Assembly (NCBI GenBank): GCA_003526525.1
Contig: DPVV01000451.1
Span: 1 to 13,516, forward strand
Length of the DNA stretch: 13,516 bases
Reading direction: 5' to 3'
Source: Lachnoclostridium phytofermentans
GTDB taxonomy: Bacteria > Bacillota > Clostridia > Lachnospirales > Lachnospiraceae
Shown here one piece after another: positions 13,369 to 13,516 of this stretch (positions are counted from its first letter, which is position 1; every line of letters begins with the position of its first letter). The notes below the pieces were generated by a model. The model was not told where the DNA came from. It worked only from the letters and a program-made list of their open reading frames with translations, and ran no database searches. Both the position numbers and the translations under genes were made by a program.

Positions 13369-13516
13369 TATGCGTACACCTCCTCAATCTGTGCCACTGC
13401 ATCCTTGGTAATTACTAAAGTATCATACTTTACAATGTCATATACATTGATAGCGTTTGATGTTGCTGTTCTTACCGTTGGAATGTTTCTTGCAGAAAGG
13501 ATTACATTGTCATCCA
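13368..13516 (-). CDS. rplD: 50S ribosomal protein L4, C-terminal part (runs off the right edge)
   Basis: L4 is an early-assembly 50S protein with a loop into the exit tunnel; in E. coli it represses the S10 operon. Only the last 48 codons and the TAA are present. They read [20 protein letters not shown] through [20 protein letters not shown], which is the typical end of L4 (ARN...V..VYD...YD.LV.T..A). The stop overlaps the rplW ATG by one base. Identity rests on this segment and on its place before rplW. Confidence 0.93.
   Translation of the reverse strand, partial: DDNVILSARNIPTVRTATSNAINVYDIVKYDTLVITKDAVAQIEEVYA

Noticed and set aside
1..13516. CRISPR array, tRNA, rRNA, insertion sequence or prophage
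   Set aside because: No regularly spaced repeats, tRNA-like cloverleaf, transposase or integrase; the region is a conserved core operon.

Overview
The window is a minus-strand stretch of the S10-spc-alpha ribosomal protein cluster of a low-GC, Gram-positive anaerobe. Protein sequences, zinc-type S14 and L36, a zinc-finger adenylate kinase, strong AGGAGG ribosome-binding sites and A+T-rich codons point to Clostridia, most likely Lachnospiraceae (Lachnoclostridium-like). That placement is inference from remembered family sequences. All genes are read from high to low coordinates.

Gene order in the direction of transcription: rplD (3' end only), rplW, rplB, rpsS, rplV, rpsC, rplP, rpmC (S10 part); rpsQ, rplN, rplX, rplE, rpsN, rpsH, rplF, rplR, rpsE, rpmD, rplO, secY (spc part); adk, map, infA, rpmJ; then rpsM, rpsK and the first 45 codons of rpsD (alpha part). 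rpoA and rplQ would be expected beyond the left edge. The products are parts of both ribosomal subunits, the SecY channel, and three housekeeping factors used with them: adenylate kinase, methionine aminopeptidase and initiation factor IF-1. Several starts were moved from the longest frame to a start placed correctly behind a Shine-Dalgarno (SD) sequence: rplB, rpmC (GTG), rpsQ (GTG), rpmD (GTG), rplO, adk, map and infA. rplE starts with TTG.

The genes are ordinary; the spacers are not. Six spacers are unusually long for this cluster: rplW-rplB about 209 bp, rpsS-rplV 220, rpsH-rplF 251, secY-adk 174, infA-rpmJ 191 and rpmJ-rpsM 582. The infA-rpmJ spacer carries a convincing sigma-A-type promoter that would start a separate rpmJ-rpsM-rpsK-rpsD transcript. 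The 582-bp rpmJ-rpsM spacer has no credible gene but is dense in inverted repeats. These include a hairpin plus seven-T intrinsic terminator whose 5' arm can instead pair over 10 bp with an upstream segment, as in a transcription attenuator. Nearer rpsM are two further overlapping, mutually exclusive hairpins.

Two short motifs recur between spacers: a 19-nt element (17/19 identical) upstream of rplF and rpsM, and GUGAAUC in three spacers. Several stop codons lie inside or just before perfect hairpins. The best candidate for an undescribed system is therefore a distributed set of cis-acting RNA elements, above all the rpmJ-rpsM leader. All structures were paired by eye; no folding, covariation or database search was done.
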